DNA from: Penelope pileata
Lineage: Eukaryota; Chordata; Aves; Galliformes; Cracidae
Direction of reading: 5' to 3'
NCBI GenBank assembly: GCA_013396635.1
Contig: WBMW01001603.1
Coordinates: forward strand, 246,966 to 310,965
DNA: 64,000 nt
Shown in pieces: positions 49,401-61,640 of this stretch. Numbering within the stretch: position 1 is the stretch's first letter; each line of letters starts with the position of its first letter. Made by a program: the position numbers and the translations under genes. The notes under the pieces are model-generated. The model was not told the origin of the DNA and did not search any database. It saw only the letters and a list, made by a program, of their open reading frames with translations.

Positions 49401-49952
49401 TAACCTACCCTTGTGCTAAATATATCTGGGGCCAAGCACTGGCCTGCTCCACTTCCACAACTAGATTTTCAGCTGCCATCACCAGCTGGATCTTCAGGAG
49501 AGTTGCACACCAGCACAGCCGGGCTCTTGGGCAGCACAGAGCAGAGGAAGGCCACTGACAGCCTGGCCCTGGAAATGCGGGTCCTGAAGCTCTTTTCCTC
49601 CACATAGCAAGAACTTACTTATAATTTTTCTTTTTTTTTTTCTCTCTTGGGTAGAAATTCCAGTATCTGTAAATGAAGGTTGTTGCCTCTGGACTCCAGC
49701 AACTGAAGCTGAGGTTCGTACTGCCCAGGCCTCCCCACAGACTGCAAGCTCACCTTGGTGCCCTGTTACAGTGCCCAGCACTTTTTTTGACTTTTAAGGA
49801 GGTTATCTGAAAAAAAAGTTTGTTCTCCAATCCTGCCACTCAGTGCTTGTCCCCCTGAAGACAACAAGGTGGCATCTCTGCTCTGGGTCAGCACAGTACC
49901 ACAGCCACGTGTCCGTCTTCTCTTCCCCTAAAGAGATGGGGCTGTGTAACTA

Positions 49953-50155
49953 CACAGAATCACAGAATCATTAAGCTTGGAAAGACCACTAAGATCACCC
50001 AGTCCAACCACATCCCATCACCACCACACCACTGAGCCACGTCCCTCAGTGCCACATCTCCATGGTTCTGGAACACCTCCAGGGATGGTGACCCCACCAC
50101 TCCCTGGGCAGCCTGTGCCAGTGCATCACCACTCTTTCTGAGAAGAAATACCCCT
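49953..50155 (-). mobile_element. CR1 LINE 3' end, minus strand (about 200 bp)
   Basis: The text begins with the inverted tail CACAGAATCACAGAATCATT. It continues with CTTGGAAAGACCACTAAGAT, CAGTCCAACCACATCCCATC, GAGCCACGTCCCTCAGTGCC, AACACCTCCAGGGATGGTGA and CTCCCTGGGCAGCCTGTGCC to TTTCTGAGAAGAAATA. This is the reverse complement of a CR1 3' untranslated region. The 5' truncation lies near 50155. It carries no coding sequence. Confidence 0.92.
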
Positions 50156-50369
50156 GCAGAACCTGGTCTGAAAGCTGGCCAGGACTTTGCATGCTGTAGT
50201 CCTGCTCTCTTTTTCTGCTAGTTTGTTCTTCTTGGTGCAAGCACCCCATTTCCATCTAGAGTGCTAGCAGAAAGTGCACAGTGCTCTTCTGGGGGGCTGA
50301 GCATCCAGTCCATGCTGTCAGATAGCAGTCAGCACAGCGATTAATGTGCTGTGCATGAGAACACCAGTA

Positions 50370-50580
50370 GGGATTTATGACATTATCCTACATCCAAGCT
50401 GCACATTTCTTCATTATCAGTATTCTTCTCCTGTACAAGAAATATTTGCATAATTTCCCAGCAGTAGAAAACAGCGAAATCAAGACAATAAATGAAAAGA
50501 TGCACCAATTAATCACTAAGCTGCATGTACGTTTGCTGGCATTGTTCATTTTCCTGCATATCTTATGCACATGAAGGAAG
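50370..50580. other. AT-rich, repeat-free block with octamer motif (candidate conserved non-coding element)
   Basis: The stretch is AT-rich and repeat-free and contains ATTTGCATAATTT (octamer at 50444-50451) and CACCAATTAATCACTAAG. Both strands are open for about 60 codons across it, which reflects its AT composition and low stop density by chance. No protein motif is present. Confidence 0.27.
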
Positions 50581-52429
50581 AGCAGATCCTCAGTTTGGCT
50601 CTCTCAGCATCACGCCGACCAGCGCTAGCTGGAGAGCTGGCCCCGCGTTTGTGTGTTTATTCCACGAGTTCTTCATGGAGCCCAGATAGTTTTGGAAAGA
50701 ATGCCAACTCAGACAGTGATCCTGCAAATATTTAAGCAGTGAATGTTGTTGCTGCTACAGGCAGTGTTGCTGGCACCAGCGCGACTGCTCACAGCAGCGG
50801 AGTGAGCCAGGGGAAGAGAGCTTGTGAAGCTACAGAGCAAATACATCTACCATTTGCTTCTTAATGATACAGGAACACGTAACACAGGAGCACGTTGCCC
50901 ACGCACAGGTAAAGGAGAGGTGCAAGTGATGGGCTCCTGAGCCTAGCAGAAGAGAGAACAGGTGATGGGTCTGCGACTCAAATGCCTTCACTGTGGGTTT
51001 AATCCTGCACCAGAGCTGTGCTACGCAGCCCTGGGGTGTGCACGTGCCCTGCCCTGCCAGGGAGGTCCCAGGCCAGTGCTGGGCTGCGGGCAGTGGTGGG
51101 CAGCCCGTGCTGTTCTCACCACTCCACCTGGAGACAGAAGGTCTCCAGCCATGACTTCAAGGCTCTTACACCCGATGGTCACTTCTGCAAATGGGAATTA
51201 GGGTCCTAAAGCACTTCAGTGCTTTAATCCTTTGCTTCCCATTCGATGACGATGACTTTAAAGCAATTTTTAATGGCTCTTCAGCTGGTCCAGCTGCCAC
51301 GTGACAACTAAAGATGTTCTTTGACCCTGTCCTGTCTACGCTTGTGAACAGCTCAAATGCTTGCCATCCTGGCACTATATATCTCAAAATGCCATTGCCC
51401 CAGTGATGTATTTTGAAGGGAAACCATTCTCACTCTATACTACATCAGGGCAATGACATGTCTGTGTGGTGTACATCAGCAGGAAGATGACACTCAGCTT
51501 TTATGGTTTAATGGCACCAAGATGTATCATGGAAAGTGTTGCCTTATTTCAGGAGCCTGAGGGCAGGCACAAGGTGTCATCTTCAAAATAGAACAACAAA
51601 GCTGGGCAGATTTTGAATCTGACCGTCCCAGGATGATGGCAACAAGCAGGGGGAAGTCTCTTCGTAGGGCAGACAGGGATTGTGTTCCCTCATCACTTCA
51701 TCCCAAGTGAGTTCCTAAAGCTATCCCTTCAGGATTTAACTTGTGCTTAATCTTTACTACGTTTCAATCCCATGGACTTCCAGTGGCTTTGCATGTGTTT
51801 AATTTTAAGCAGGTTTTGTTGCCACACTACTTAGGGATGGTAATCTGGATTTTATAATGCTGAGCTTATTTCTGTATACTCAGAAGAAAAGGAGAATAAG
51901 GAAATAATTCAGTAAAGACCAGCAAAGAATGAGGAAAGACTGGCTTGTGAGGAAATGACAAATGTGCCCCCACTGATACCTTTACCTGAGGAGCTAACTG
52001 CACATGTGCTGAGCAACCCAGAGACGTGGAGCTGCAGGTGCTCCACCAGCAGCTGAACCCCAGGCTGCAGCACGGTGCCAGGGAGGGGCTGCACGGGGCA
52101 TGTGCCTCTGCAAGGCCCAGAAGTGAACGTGAGACAGAGGTGACCCCAGTGCACAGCCCTGGGTTTGCACACACAACGGTGGATTTCTAAGAGGGCCTGC
52201 TGAAGGGTGATCCCAAAGCCTCAAAGGCAAGGTTTTCAGCTCAGAGCACCGTAAGGAGTGAAGTAAGCATGGCAGGGCTGTAATCTCCCCAGCCTGGAAC
52301 AAGGGTCCTGGCCAGAGGCAGTCTCAATCCTAATTCCATCATTCAACCGCTGGCTTAGGCTTCATCTCATGGATTTAAAGCCTGACACAGGCTCCCAGGC
52401 TGTGTTATATACAATCTGATCATCACATT

Positions 52430-52900
52430 CAGCAGGTCGTTATAAATTGAGGATCAATAGCAAAAGTTCACAGGCAACACTATCTTTCTCCAGTAAAAAT
52501 TACCAGCAGCATCAAATGTAACTAGATTTAATTTCATGCTGAAGAGTCTGTGAATATTCATTTAAAAATAGTCACCAAGAGCCTAATTTTAATGTGTGTG
52601 ATGTTTCTGCTAATACCAATGCCTACTTAAAATAACCATTAAAAAGCCTTAAGAATATTAACAGGAAATTCTTACAGAAATGCACTAGAGTTTTATGTTT
52701 TGAATTACCATTACAGGCTTTTGGTTTAACTCGTGTTAAACAGATTTCATTATTAACAAGAATGTGTGCAAATTAAAACAAGCCCATTAGAATCTAAAAT
52801 TCCATGCTAAAAAGATTAGGGACGTTTGAGTTATTTTCTTCTGAAGGAATAAATATAATAAAAAATGATAGGGAGTGAAAACCAATACTTACAGAAGCAC
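52430..52900. other. AT-rich, repeat-free block (candidate conserved non-coding element)
   Basis: About 470 bases of unbroken AT-rich unique sequence carry words such as CTAATTTTAATGTG, TTTGAATTACCATTACAGG and TTTAACTCGTGTTAAACAG. The last contains an inverted repeat, GTTTAAC-type arms around CGTG. It contains no CR1, microsatellite or long homopolymer. Composition is markedly different from the flanks. Confidence 0.3.
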
Positions 52901-54450
52901 ACAAAATCAACAGATTTGAGCCTTTAGCTGTGATCCAGCACAGGACTGGCTCTGGGGCAGGAGATGCACAGGGGCTGACCTGGTGCTGTGCTCGGGTCTG
53001 GACTTCACCCTGCACAGCAGAAATGGAAATGCCCATGGGCTCTGCAAGGATGCCCTTTGCTCCAACACTAAAATATACACAGGGTGAATCCATGCTAAGG
53101 TTTAAGCGGCAGTTAAGTGACTTCACACTGCAAAATGTACTTCAGCTGCTTCCAGAGGCTTTGGCTCCCTGCTCCTGTATTGATCTCCGCTTCTAAATAA
53201 CCCTCCATTCAATACAGTCATCAATGAAAAGCCTGCTGCTCTAATAAATCACAGGAATATTTACACTGCCTTGTGTAAAACACACCTGTTGACACTCTGG
53301 GTACTCCATGTCCCTGCTCCCAGCCTCGTTCCCTCTGTCCTTCCCTCTACCTGTTGCTCGGGTGGCAGCAAGACAGTGACCCCATCCTCAGCTCCAGCAA
53401 GTGAATTATCTGTGCTAAAACTCCCTTCTGTCAAGCTGCTAAATCTTTTACATTAATCCTGAAAATTACAATTAATGAGAGCTAAGAGGATGTTTCCACC
53501 TTTGTGGAGGGCTCTGCTCAGTTGTAATGATTCCTGCTTCTCCACCAGCACCTGGAGGCTCCTGTGGGCTCCTGGCTCTGGGCAGGGCAATGTGCTCAGG
53601 AGCAGGCAGCACGGCTGCTGGCAGCAGGGCTTCTTCCTTTCTTGTCTGGTAGCCAAAGATGGTCTTCATGGTGATGGGGGAGATTTGAGTTCACAGTAGC
53701 CCATGGCCACCAGCACATGGAATGTCCCCCACCCCATGCAAAAGGGCACATCGTCACCCCAGGCATTCTGAAGTCCTTGCTCCTGTGATGTGCTCCGAGG
53801 TGAAGCACAGCGCTGGGAATCTGGTTGCCACAGGCCTATGGTTGCACTTTGGCTGGCTAATAGGAGGACTTGAAATAGCTTCTCTGAGGCTCTGGGGTTT
53901 CATTTCCTAACCTTTCAGTGCAGTTACAGACGCAGCTCCCTGAGGACTACCAAAAAAGTAAAAATACGGTATTTTTAGTTATTGAGAACAATAATTTGGA
54001 ATCTTGCTGACATGCAAATAAGTCATCCCTAAGTATGAACTGGGGATCTGTAAATCAGGTGTGGGTCAGTTAATCTCCTGACCGTGCACACTGAACCACT
54101 TGTTATTTCCAGGGTTCAGAAGGAGATTGTTAATTTTTTTAAGCACAGACTGCTTGCCATTTTCTCACGACAATCCTGCCTCCACTTTGAGATGCTGAAT
54201 GGTTCCAGGAGGGGTTTCTGTTGCTGCTTTTCCTTGACAGGAGCAGCAGAGGCTTGATGGGAGTGCAGCCCGCAGTAAGCAGTAACTGAGTTATGTTGCC
54301 ATTGGCAGGCACTGCTCTGCTTCATTCCGTAATCAGATAGAAACTAAAATATCTCCTGCAATTCAATGGGTTGCTAGGTCTTGTGCTCCTACTTTCACAA
54401 ACCCCTTCATTGACATTTCCTCTTCAGGACTATTTATCTGATACACAATT

Positions 54451-54472
54451 CTTTTTTTTTCTCTCTCTCTCC
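54451..54472. repeat. T run followed by (CT)n
   Basis: CTTTTTTTTT is followed by five CT units and a trailing CC. It is a simple pyrimidine tract. Confidence 0.85.
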
Positions 54473-56953
54473 GTGTTCACTTGACCCCAGTCTGAGCTTA
54501 CACAAGCCACTTCACCATGAATAGAGCATTTGTGCATTTCCAGTTTCTCTGTCCCAGAAATAAGCCTGCAGATATCACTAGGATTACACTGAGAAAAAAA
54601 AAAAAGCAATGGATGTTACTGTAGAAACAAGGTTTCTTTCTTTATTTCCTTAGAGAGGAAATGTTAGATAACTGCTTCCCCGAGTTAATAATTTCCACTC
54701 TCTTTGGTGGAATTATTTCCCATTTGAACTAATAATGAATTTAACTTGTAATTCCTAGGTTTAATCTACAAATTCAGCCAGCAGTAGCTCCATGAGGTTA
54801 AGCTCTTTAATGTCAGAGGATGCAAACAGAACGAGGAGGTTAGAGTAGCCCAAATGCCTACAACACAGAGCAGAACCCCCCTGCAGGTATCTTCACCTGT
54901 ACAGGTGGGCACCTAGAGATGGATGGGGACCTGAGTGGGATGGGGTTTTTGGGATTAGCCAGGAATTGGCAGTGCAGAGCTGGTCAGGAGTGTGTGTCCT
55001 CATCCCATGCATTCACACCATTTTGAGCACTTAATGGACTTCTCATCTCAGTGGGGGACTGGAGCTGCTGCTGTGACATAAAACTGTAATGATTTCAAGG
55101 CAAAGGGAGACATTTCACAGCAGTCATTTTCAACATGAGAAATGCCAGATACGTCCACACACCCCCTGAGGGCTCTGCTACCAACAGCTGTACAGCTGTG
55201 CTTGCCAGAGCTCTGCCCGAGCACAACGGCTCTCAGCTGTGCCCACGCCACTGCACGCCTGCCTGGAACACGCCGCAGATTGGCTGCATCCTGCTTTGTC
55301 TTGTGTGGTGCTCACAGACCTACCTAGCCCTGGTCAACCCCAAATCTCCTACAGGCAATGGGGACATCAGTAAGATGTCCGTTGTCAGGCCAGTGCACCT
55401 TACTGCTTGAAACATGAGCGATCCTTCAGAGCTCCCACTTCACCTAAAGCAGAGGTTTGGTTGGCACTTGGCATCCATGAGATCCCATCGGTGGAGTCAT
55501 CCGGTGGGGCCACAAACGTGTGCTAGAAGAGCTGAATGATTACACAAGTGTAGGAACAGCAGTATTCTAAGAGCTTTGCTTTCTAAAGGCTTAAATACCA
55601 GATCTGCATGGGAAACAGTTGTACCTAACAGAAAGATATGGGACTTGGGAAGAAGCAGGAAAGCAAGCAAGCAGCAGTATGTAACATGTACACAGACAGC
55701 AGGGCTCATCTCAAAGAAACTCTGCCAGCATAAGACGCACTTTGTGCAACTGACTCTGAAACAGGGATTCTGCCTTTCTTGGCTGGAGATCTCAGATGGC
55801 CTGGGGAGGTGGAGGAGAACATAATGTCCACTTGAATCTGCTGCATCCTGAGAAGAGTAGGGGATTTGGCCAGCAGCTCACGAATGTAAGTGGTACCATG
55901 GCTATGGGACAGTGTGACCACATGATGGGGGATGGTAACACATCCCTTGGTACAAAAGATCCTCTTAACTCTCATCACTGCTGCTCAGCATCGGGGGGAA
56001 AGTCTGTGAGATCACTGGCCTGCCTTAGCTCCTGGCACTAAGGGTTGGTAGTCATTCTTCCTCTGAGAGGGCAAAACTGAGTTCTTCCTTTGAACACGTT
56101 GACAAGGCACTTGTGGATGGAGATGATGCTGGGACAGTGGTGCTAACGAAATCAGCAGAGAAGCAGCATTTAGCAGCTAGGAAGGCAGAGTAGCAGTTTT
56201 TCCCGGAACACATAGGCTCCTGCTTTGATGTTGCATTCAAGCCTAAGCAAGGGCATGTTTTAAATTCCCTATAACTCAAGTTTCTTTTTAAGTTCCCAAG
56301 TCTGGCTGAGCTCTTAAAGACAAGAGGAGATCTTGCTCCTGGGGTTGGCTTTCCCAGGCAATCACAATTCTGCTCAGAAAACTATTTAAATACCAATCAT
56401 TTTAATTCTCAGCAGAAATATTACAGACATTCCAATTTTTTTTTTCTTAACAGCCAAAGGGAGACATTTCCAGTATCTATCAAACCTCTTTTATTTTAAT
56501 CCACATTAAAATTTCTTTCCAGAAGGACAAGGCAATAGAGCATAATTTATCAGTATAGCTCATAGATGTGTCAGGGCAGAGCCTGCTGCCCCATGCCCAG
56601 CCAACCTGCCTGCAGTGACCTTCTGGGGGCAAGGAGGGCTGGCTGGAGAGCAAAGGGTATTGAAGCCAACAAGCTGAGGAGAGCAGACAGGTGGGAAGCA
56701 GAAGAAGCAGTGTCCCATGCTTCCTTGAAAGAAGGAAATTCTGCATCTCCTGCACTGTGGAGATCATTCCCAACTTTCCTCTGATCTTGTCGGGCACAGC
56801 CTGAGACATGGCTCTCCACCAGTGTGCAGTCACATCACAGAATCACAGAACCATAGGGGTTGGAAGGGACCTCTGTAGCCCCCCGAGTCCAACCAGGCAG
56901 GTTTGAGTATCTCCAGAGAAGATCCCCCCACCTCTCTGGGCAGCTGTTCCAGG

Positions 56954-57003
56954 TGTCCCGGTTTGACCTAGCAGACAGCTAAGTCCCCCACAGTTGTTCG
57001 CTC
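56954..57003 (+). mobile_element. Probable start of an endogenous retrovirus LTR, cut by the assembly gap
   Basis: In the middle of the CR1 text the sequence switches to TGTCCCGGTTTGACCTAGCA and continues with CAGCTAAGTCCCCCACAG to the first N. This resembles the 5' edge of a common avian ERV LTR type (TG start, then CGGTTTAACC-like and AGCTAAGCACCACACAG-like text). Only 50 bases are visible, so family, length and whether it is a solo LTR cannot be told. No viral gene is visible. The assignment rests on remembered similarity. Confidence 0.5.
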
Positions 57004-57170
57004 NNNNNNNNNNNNNNNNNNNNNNNNNNNNNNNNNNNNNNNNNNNNNNNNNNNNNNNNNNNNNNNNNNNNNNNNNNNNNNNNNNNNNNNNNNNNNNNNN
57101 NNNNNNNNNNNNNNNNNNNNNNNNNNNNNNNNNNNNNNNNNNNNNNNNNNNNNNNNNNNNNNNNNNNNNN
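57004..57170. other. Assembly gap (167 N)
   Basis: A run of 167 undetermined bases. It starts 50 bases into the LTR-like sequence and ends in CR1 ORF2 sequence. Its true length is unknown. All open frames that appear to cross it consist of unknown residues and are artefacts. Confidence 0.98.
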
Positions 57171-59999
57171 CCCCAGCAGTTCCCATCTGCCTGGAACTGA
57201 GGACCCAGTGCTGGGCCCAGGGCTGCAGGTGGGGCCTCTCCAGGGCAGAGCAGATAGAGAAGACCACCTCCCTGCCCTAGAGCCACCTCTGTGCAGTGCA
57301 CCCCAGGGTCCAATTGGCCCTCCTGGCACACTGCTGGCGCATGGTCAGCTGTTGGCCACCCAGACCCCCAGGTCCTTCTCTGCAGAGCTCCTTCCCAGCA
57401 GCTCAGCCACAGCCTGTACTGATGTGTGCGGTTATTCCTTACCAGCTGCAGGACTCTGCACTTGCCCATGTTGAATCTCGCCATGTTTTTCTCTTCCCAA
57501 CTCGCAGCCTGCCCAGGTCTGGTTGGATGCAGCACAGCCAGTGACACTCCTGCAGTGACAGCGGAGCATCGCTCCTTGCAGCCACCCTCCCACAGGCCTG
57601 GGCAGCCTTCCCAAAGGGAAACGGAACCATTTGGTACATTGTCTGCTGAGACCCACATCTGAGCAGCAGCCTTCAGGAGGGTGGTGAGCTCTCCTGCTGC
57701 CAAGAGCCACCATGCTGTACGAGGGGACTGCTCCAAAGCTGTTGTTTTTATTTCCTTTAATGGCTGCTGTCAAATCAGGGTAACTGCGATGAGCATCAAG
57801 CCAGGGATTCTGCAACGAAAGTTTTAGTTCTGTTATTAATGGTCAGTGCTCTGAAAAAGGGAAAAGGAGCCGCTAGAGAAGAGCTGCCATGTTACACAAA
57901 GATACCTGGGTGGCTCGCTCCCCAGCCCAGAGGGCTTCTGCTGCTGAGGCTGCACGAAACAGCCACAAAAGGGTAGTGAAGGGGTCTGCCTGGATCCCTG
58001 CAGTGCCAGGGGACTGCTGCCTGCACCCCCAGCTCCCCAAGGCAGCAGAATCTACAGTTAAGCTAAACGCTGTCTCCTCTCCCACCTCTTCTTTCTTCAG
58101 CTGCACCCACTGTAAACAGAGCACAGCTGTGGTTCCAGCCCTCAGACTGTACAGGAGCTATAGCAAAGTGCTTAATGTATTCTTAGCTTTTAAAATGCTG
58201 TTCATCAGCTGCAATCAAAGGAGACAGCCAGCACCGTGCTGCCAGCCCGATGGAGCCAGCCCTGCACGCGCAGTCACGCTGTGTGCTGCAGTGGTGGCCT
58301 CGAGACCGCAGCTCAGCAGACACTGGGAAGGGCCGAGGTGGTGGATGTCAATCCTGGCTGCTCTTAATCACATCCATAATGATCCTATCATCAATCACAG
58401 CCTTCTCAAGTGCTCAGCAACCACAGCCCAAGGGTGTATTTTTCAGAGAATCCAATTCAGTGAAGTCTCCCAAAAGCTGGGTCGCCACTGCTCCCACTCA
58501 CATGGGAGGAGGACTGCTTTGGGCTGACTGGCACTGGCGGGGCAGGGAGCTCAGCATCGCCCCTAAATGTCTGTGTGCAGTGAGGGAAGTCAGGGAAATT
58601 TATGCAATTCAAAGTTTTCCTGTGTTTTAGAAGAAAACAAGCTGGAGAAAAACAAAACGTCAATAGAACAGATCAGGAAAAACAGCATTTCTGCCATTTC
58701 TCTGCTCTCAGTATTTCTCACTGGGGACATGGTCACAACACTGCAAATATTCAAAACTTTCAAAACTTACTAAAAATGTTGGAATACTGAGAAACAACGA
58801 GAACTTTAGTGGTTACAGATTTCTCCTACTGAAGGACCCACAACCTTTTGGCTAGACACAGAACATGGAGATCCTCCTGTGAAAAAGGCCACATATAAGT
58901 AACACACAAGAGATAAAAGCCCCAAATTCTCAGAAGGGCTACAAAACAAGCCAGAGGCAAATCCCAAACTGACCAACTCCCACCTGAGTGACAAAGTGCT
59001 CGGCACAGCCACTACATCGTGCCCTGGAGCAACGCCGATTGTGAAGCCCATCCATGAAAACACTGAAGACATTCAGTGCTTTTTCTAAATTCCAGTTGTG
59101 CAGTGTTACAATAATGATTACATTTCACACCCAGGGCAGAGTGGAATCAGACCTGTTTGATTCCACTGGAAGAGCTGATGGAAGCTTTAACACTTGGAGG
59201 AGAGTTCAAGACGATTTTACAGAAGCGCGCCTCGGGGAAATTGAAATGTCAAGCATAATTTGGCACTTGAAACATGAAGGAGAGAGGCTTTCCATTTGTT
59301 TTCATCTGCATCTTCCCCTCCTCTGAACTGTACATGCTCCATTTCCCACTCTTCCCTTAGCTTTCATTAGGCAATGCCGAAATCTGCTGGATTTGAGAAA
59401 TCTCCAAGGATAAACAAGTGTCTGGCATTAACCTGCCCTGTAGAAGTGGATTTGACATGTCTCACTATTATTCCCCTCTTGTTAGGCAAACTAGCCCCAA
59501 ACAAGCTTTTCCCCTGTTATCTGTATTTCCCCATACACTCATTTGGTTTTTCATGTAAGTCTAGAGGATTACCGCTCACTGGTCTAATTCTTAACAGCTA
59601 CGGATTCCCTTACGAAACAGGTTTTGATCCGGGTTTCAATACAGTCCTGGATGTGGGGCAGATCCCAGGTCTGCCTCATGCCAAGGGCTCACGATGGGCC
59701 CCAGCAGGACAGCATGGGGCCACCAGGGCTGGGAATCCCAGCTCTGCTCCCCACTGAACAGAAGTGCTGGCATAGCTGTCAGCACCAGGAGGCCCAGCAC
59801 GAGCTGGCAGACAGGCCTCTGCTAGGTGCAGCTCCTGGGAGATAAATGTTTAATTCTCCCCACCATCTGAGCAATTTCTGGTGAGGCAGAGCACAGATCC
59901 ACCCCCTGCACTCTGAGTTCTTCCCACAGGGACTTTCTGTGGGGCAATGCTATTTGCTGTATGTGGAATTCCTTGTGGCAACTTCACAATTCTGACTGA

Positions 60000-60330
60000 A
60001 GTTCACTAAAAAAGTCAAAGGAGCTTTCAATAAGATAGAAAAATGTTGATTTCTGATGTCATAGTGACCTCCCTTACATTTTCTCATTGCTTAGCCATTA
60101 TAATTTGGAATATGTCATACAGAATCACACAAATAAGAAACATTTCAACTTTGTAAAGGGTTTCAATCCACCTGAAATGTGGGTTTAGTTTAGAAGGTCT
60201 TGGACTCTCATCTTTCAGGAAATTGTTTCAAACGGTCAAACATTTTAGCATGAGGAAAAAAGGGACTTTTCAGAATTCCCTTCAAAGCAAAACAGAAATC
60301 CATTTACTACAAGCCTTGAAAGTAACCCTA
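60000..60330. other. AT-rich, repeat-free block (candidate conserved non-coding element)
   Basis: The block has unbroken AT-rich text (for example CATTATAATTTGGAATATGT) and no repeat. GC-rich sequence flanks it on both sides. Conservation cannot be judged from one genome. Confidence 0.22.
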
Positions 60331-61259
60331 AGTGACCGCTACCAGATCCATCTTTGACAGGGAGCTGGGAAGCACAGCACATTTAGTGCAAAATCCGGGC
60401 TGAGCTGTGCTAGAAACAGAGGCAGCACAAACAGCACCATTTTCCTATGAGCTCAAAGGGACGATTTTATGGAGCATTGCATAGAATTCCCCTTTGAGAA
60501 GCCCCTTCAGCACCACCTGAGCAGCTCTTCTCATCCATGGGTGCTTTCTCCACCAAACACCCAATGGCTCTGTGTGGCCCCACAGAGTCATTTCAGGGCC
60601 AACCTGATGCAGGGGCTTTGTTCTGATGCTAATTGACACCAGTAGAAGTGGACTGGATTTGAACCCAAATCCATTGATTTTGCATCACTGCTTCACACTA
60701 GCTGCCACCAGAATTAATGCATGGCAAAGGGAACTGCTCTCCTTTGGCAGGGGACAAGCCGGAGCTGCTGCTTGCTGGGACCATCCTGCTGGCATCCACA
60801 TGGGCAGCTGACAGAGGAGGTAACAGCTTTAGGGTGAGGCAAACCAGGCTGAAACCCCAAAGCTGGGCTCCATGGCTCACCCTGCCGCAGCCGGAGCAGC
60901 TCGGAGAAGCGCTGAGCATTGTTTCAGGGTCTTTCTGGAAATCAGCAGCACACCAAACCAGCAGCCAAAGCCCTGGTAGGCAGGTAGGAGGGATGCCTGT
61001 GAGAACCCATCTGTGGGACAGAGATAAGGGGAAGGATTTGAGGTCCCTGTGCTGCTCCACCTGACACCAGCTGCCGTGCCATGGTTTCCTGCGTGGTGGG
61101 GAAGCAGCTCTCCCTCTGCCAGGCAGCAGGGTGTTCAGCACACGTAAAAAGTCTTCGGGGTATCCTTGGCAGGAGCAGCCTGGATGCAGTGCTTCATGGC
61201 TGTCTTGTGAAAGGGAAAAAATACAGCCCACTTCAGTGGTTAAGGAATGTATTCCTCCT

Positions 61260-61640
61260 CGTGGGTGGATAAGATATCTCTCAAGTGAACGACTCTCGTA
61301 TTTATTATGTCAGATTATGCCACTTGAGTTACTGGTTCTGATTATAACAAAACTGGAAAAACAACCACTTACTAGATATTAATTTTATCTTACAGATCCT
61401 ATTGTAAATGTGATACAGGCCCCTATGTATACCACAATCCTTAAAATAGCTCCATCTAAATGCAAATGCAGACCTCTGCCTAACGCAGAGCTGAGAGCCT
61501 TCCCATTAACGTGCCAAGAGATAGGGGAATTAATTCAGTGCTTAAAAATTCTCAAGGATTAAGAGGAGTTTCTTCTTTTCATATCTAGCATCATTTTCAC
61601 TTCATGACCACAGCAGCCATCATATGATTATTTTTACCGT
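61260..61640. other. AT-rich, repeat-free block with octamer motif (candidate conserved non-coding element)
   Basis: The block contains an exact octamer ATGCAAAT at 61460-61467, GGGAATTAATTCAGTGC, and AT-rich text such as TTATTATGTCAGATTATGCC. No repeat is present. Confidence 0.25.

Larger units (their letters stand above)
45293..49952. other. Gene-free unique sequence
   Basis: No gene is recognised. A (GGGAA)n microsatellite with an ambiguous base lies at 46761-46788, an A/AAG-rich tract at 48631-48663, and a T-rich tract at 49629-49647. A short match to an old amniote repeat lies at 48210-48240. Bases 49000-49400 are AT-rich and repeat-free. Confidence 0.55.
50156..56834. other. Gene-free, partly AT-rich unique sequence
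   Basis: No gene or interspersed repeat is recognised. Two AT-rich blocks (50370-50580 and 52430-52900) are listed separately. Small low-complexity tracts occur at 54451-54472 (T then CT repeats), 54594-54605 (A run) and 56436-56445 (T run). Open frames between 51860 and 52300 and at 53450-53900 overlap on opposite strands without motifs. Confidence 0.55.
56835..57550 (-). mobile_element. CR1 LINE 3' half with ORF2 end, minus strand, interrupted by LTR-like sequence and an assembly gap
   Basis: The inverted CR1 tail starts at 56835 (TCACAGAATCACAGAACC, then GGGGTTGGAAGGGACCTCTG). The 3' untranslated text continues to about 56953. After the gap, minus-strand frames encode the end of CR1 ORF2. 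Going upstream in the protein one reads LCSALERPHLQPWAQHWVLS, then HQYRL and, near 57480, ARFNMGKCRVLQL, all matching the thumb region of CR1 reverse transcriptase. The pieces lie in different frames, so the copy is broken by frameshifts. The 5' truncation lies near or beyond 57550. Confidence 0.85.

Noticed and set aside
56843..57736. Minus-strand open frame of 297 codons
   Set aside because: It crosses 167 undetermined bases and an LTR-like insertion. Only parts of it match CR1 ORF2, in several frames. It is not an intact gene.
59374..59757. Plus-strand open frame of 127 codons
   Set aside because: No motif, low-complexity Pro/Gly/Ala end, and no supporting context.
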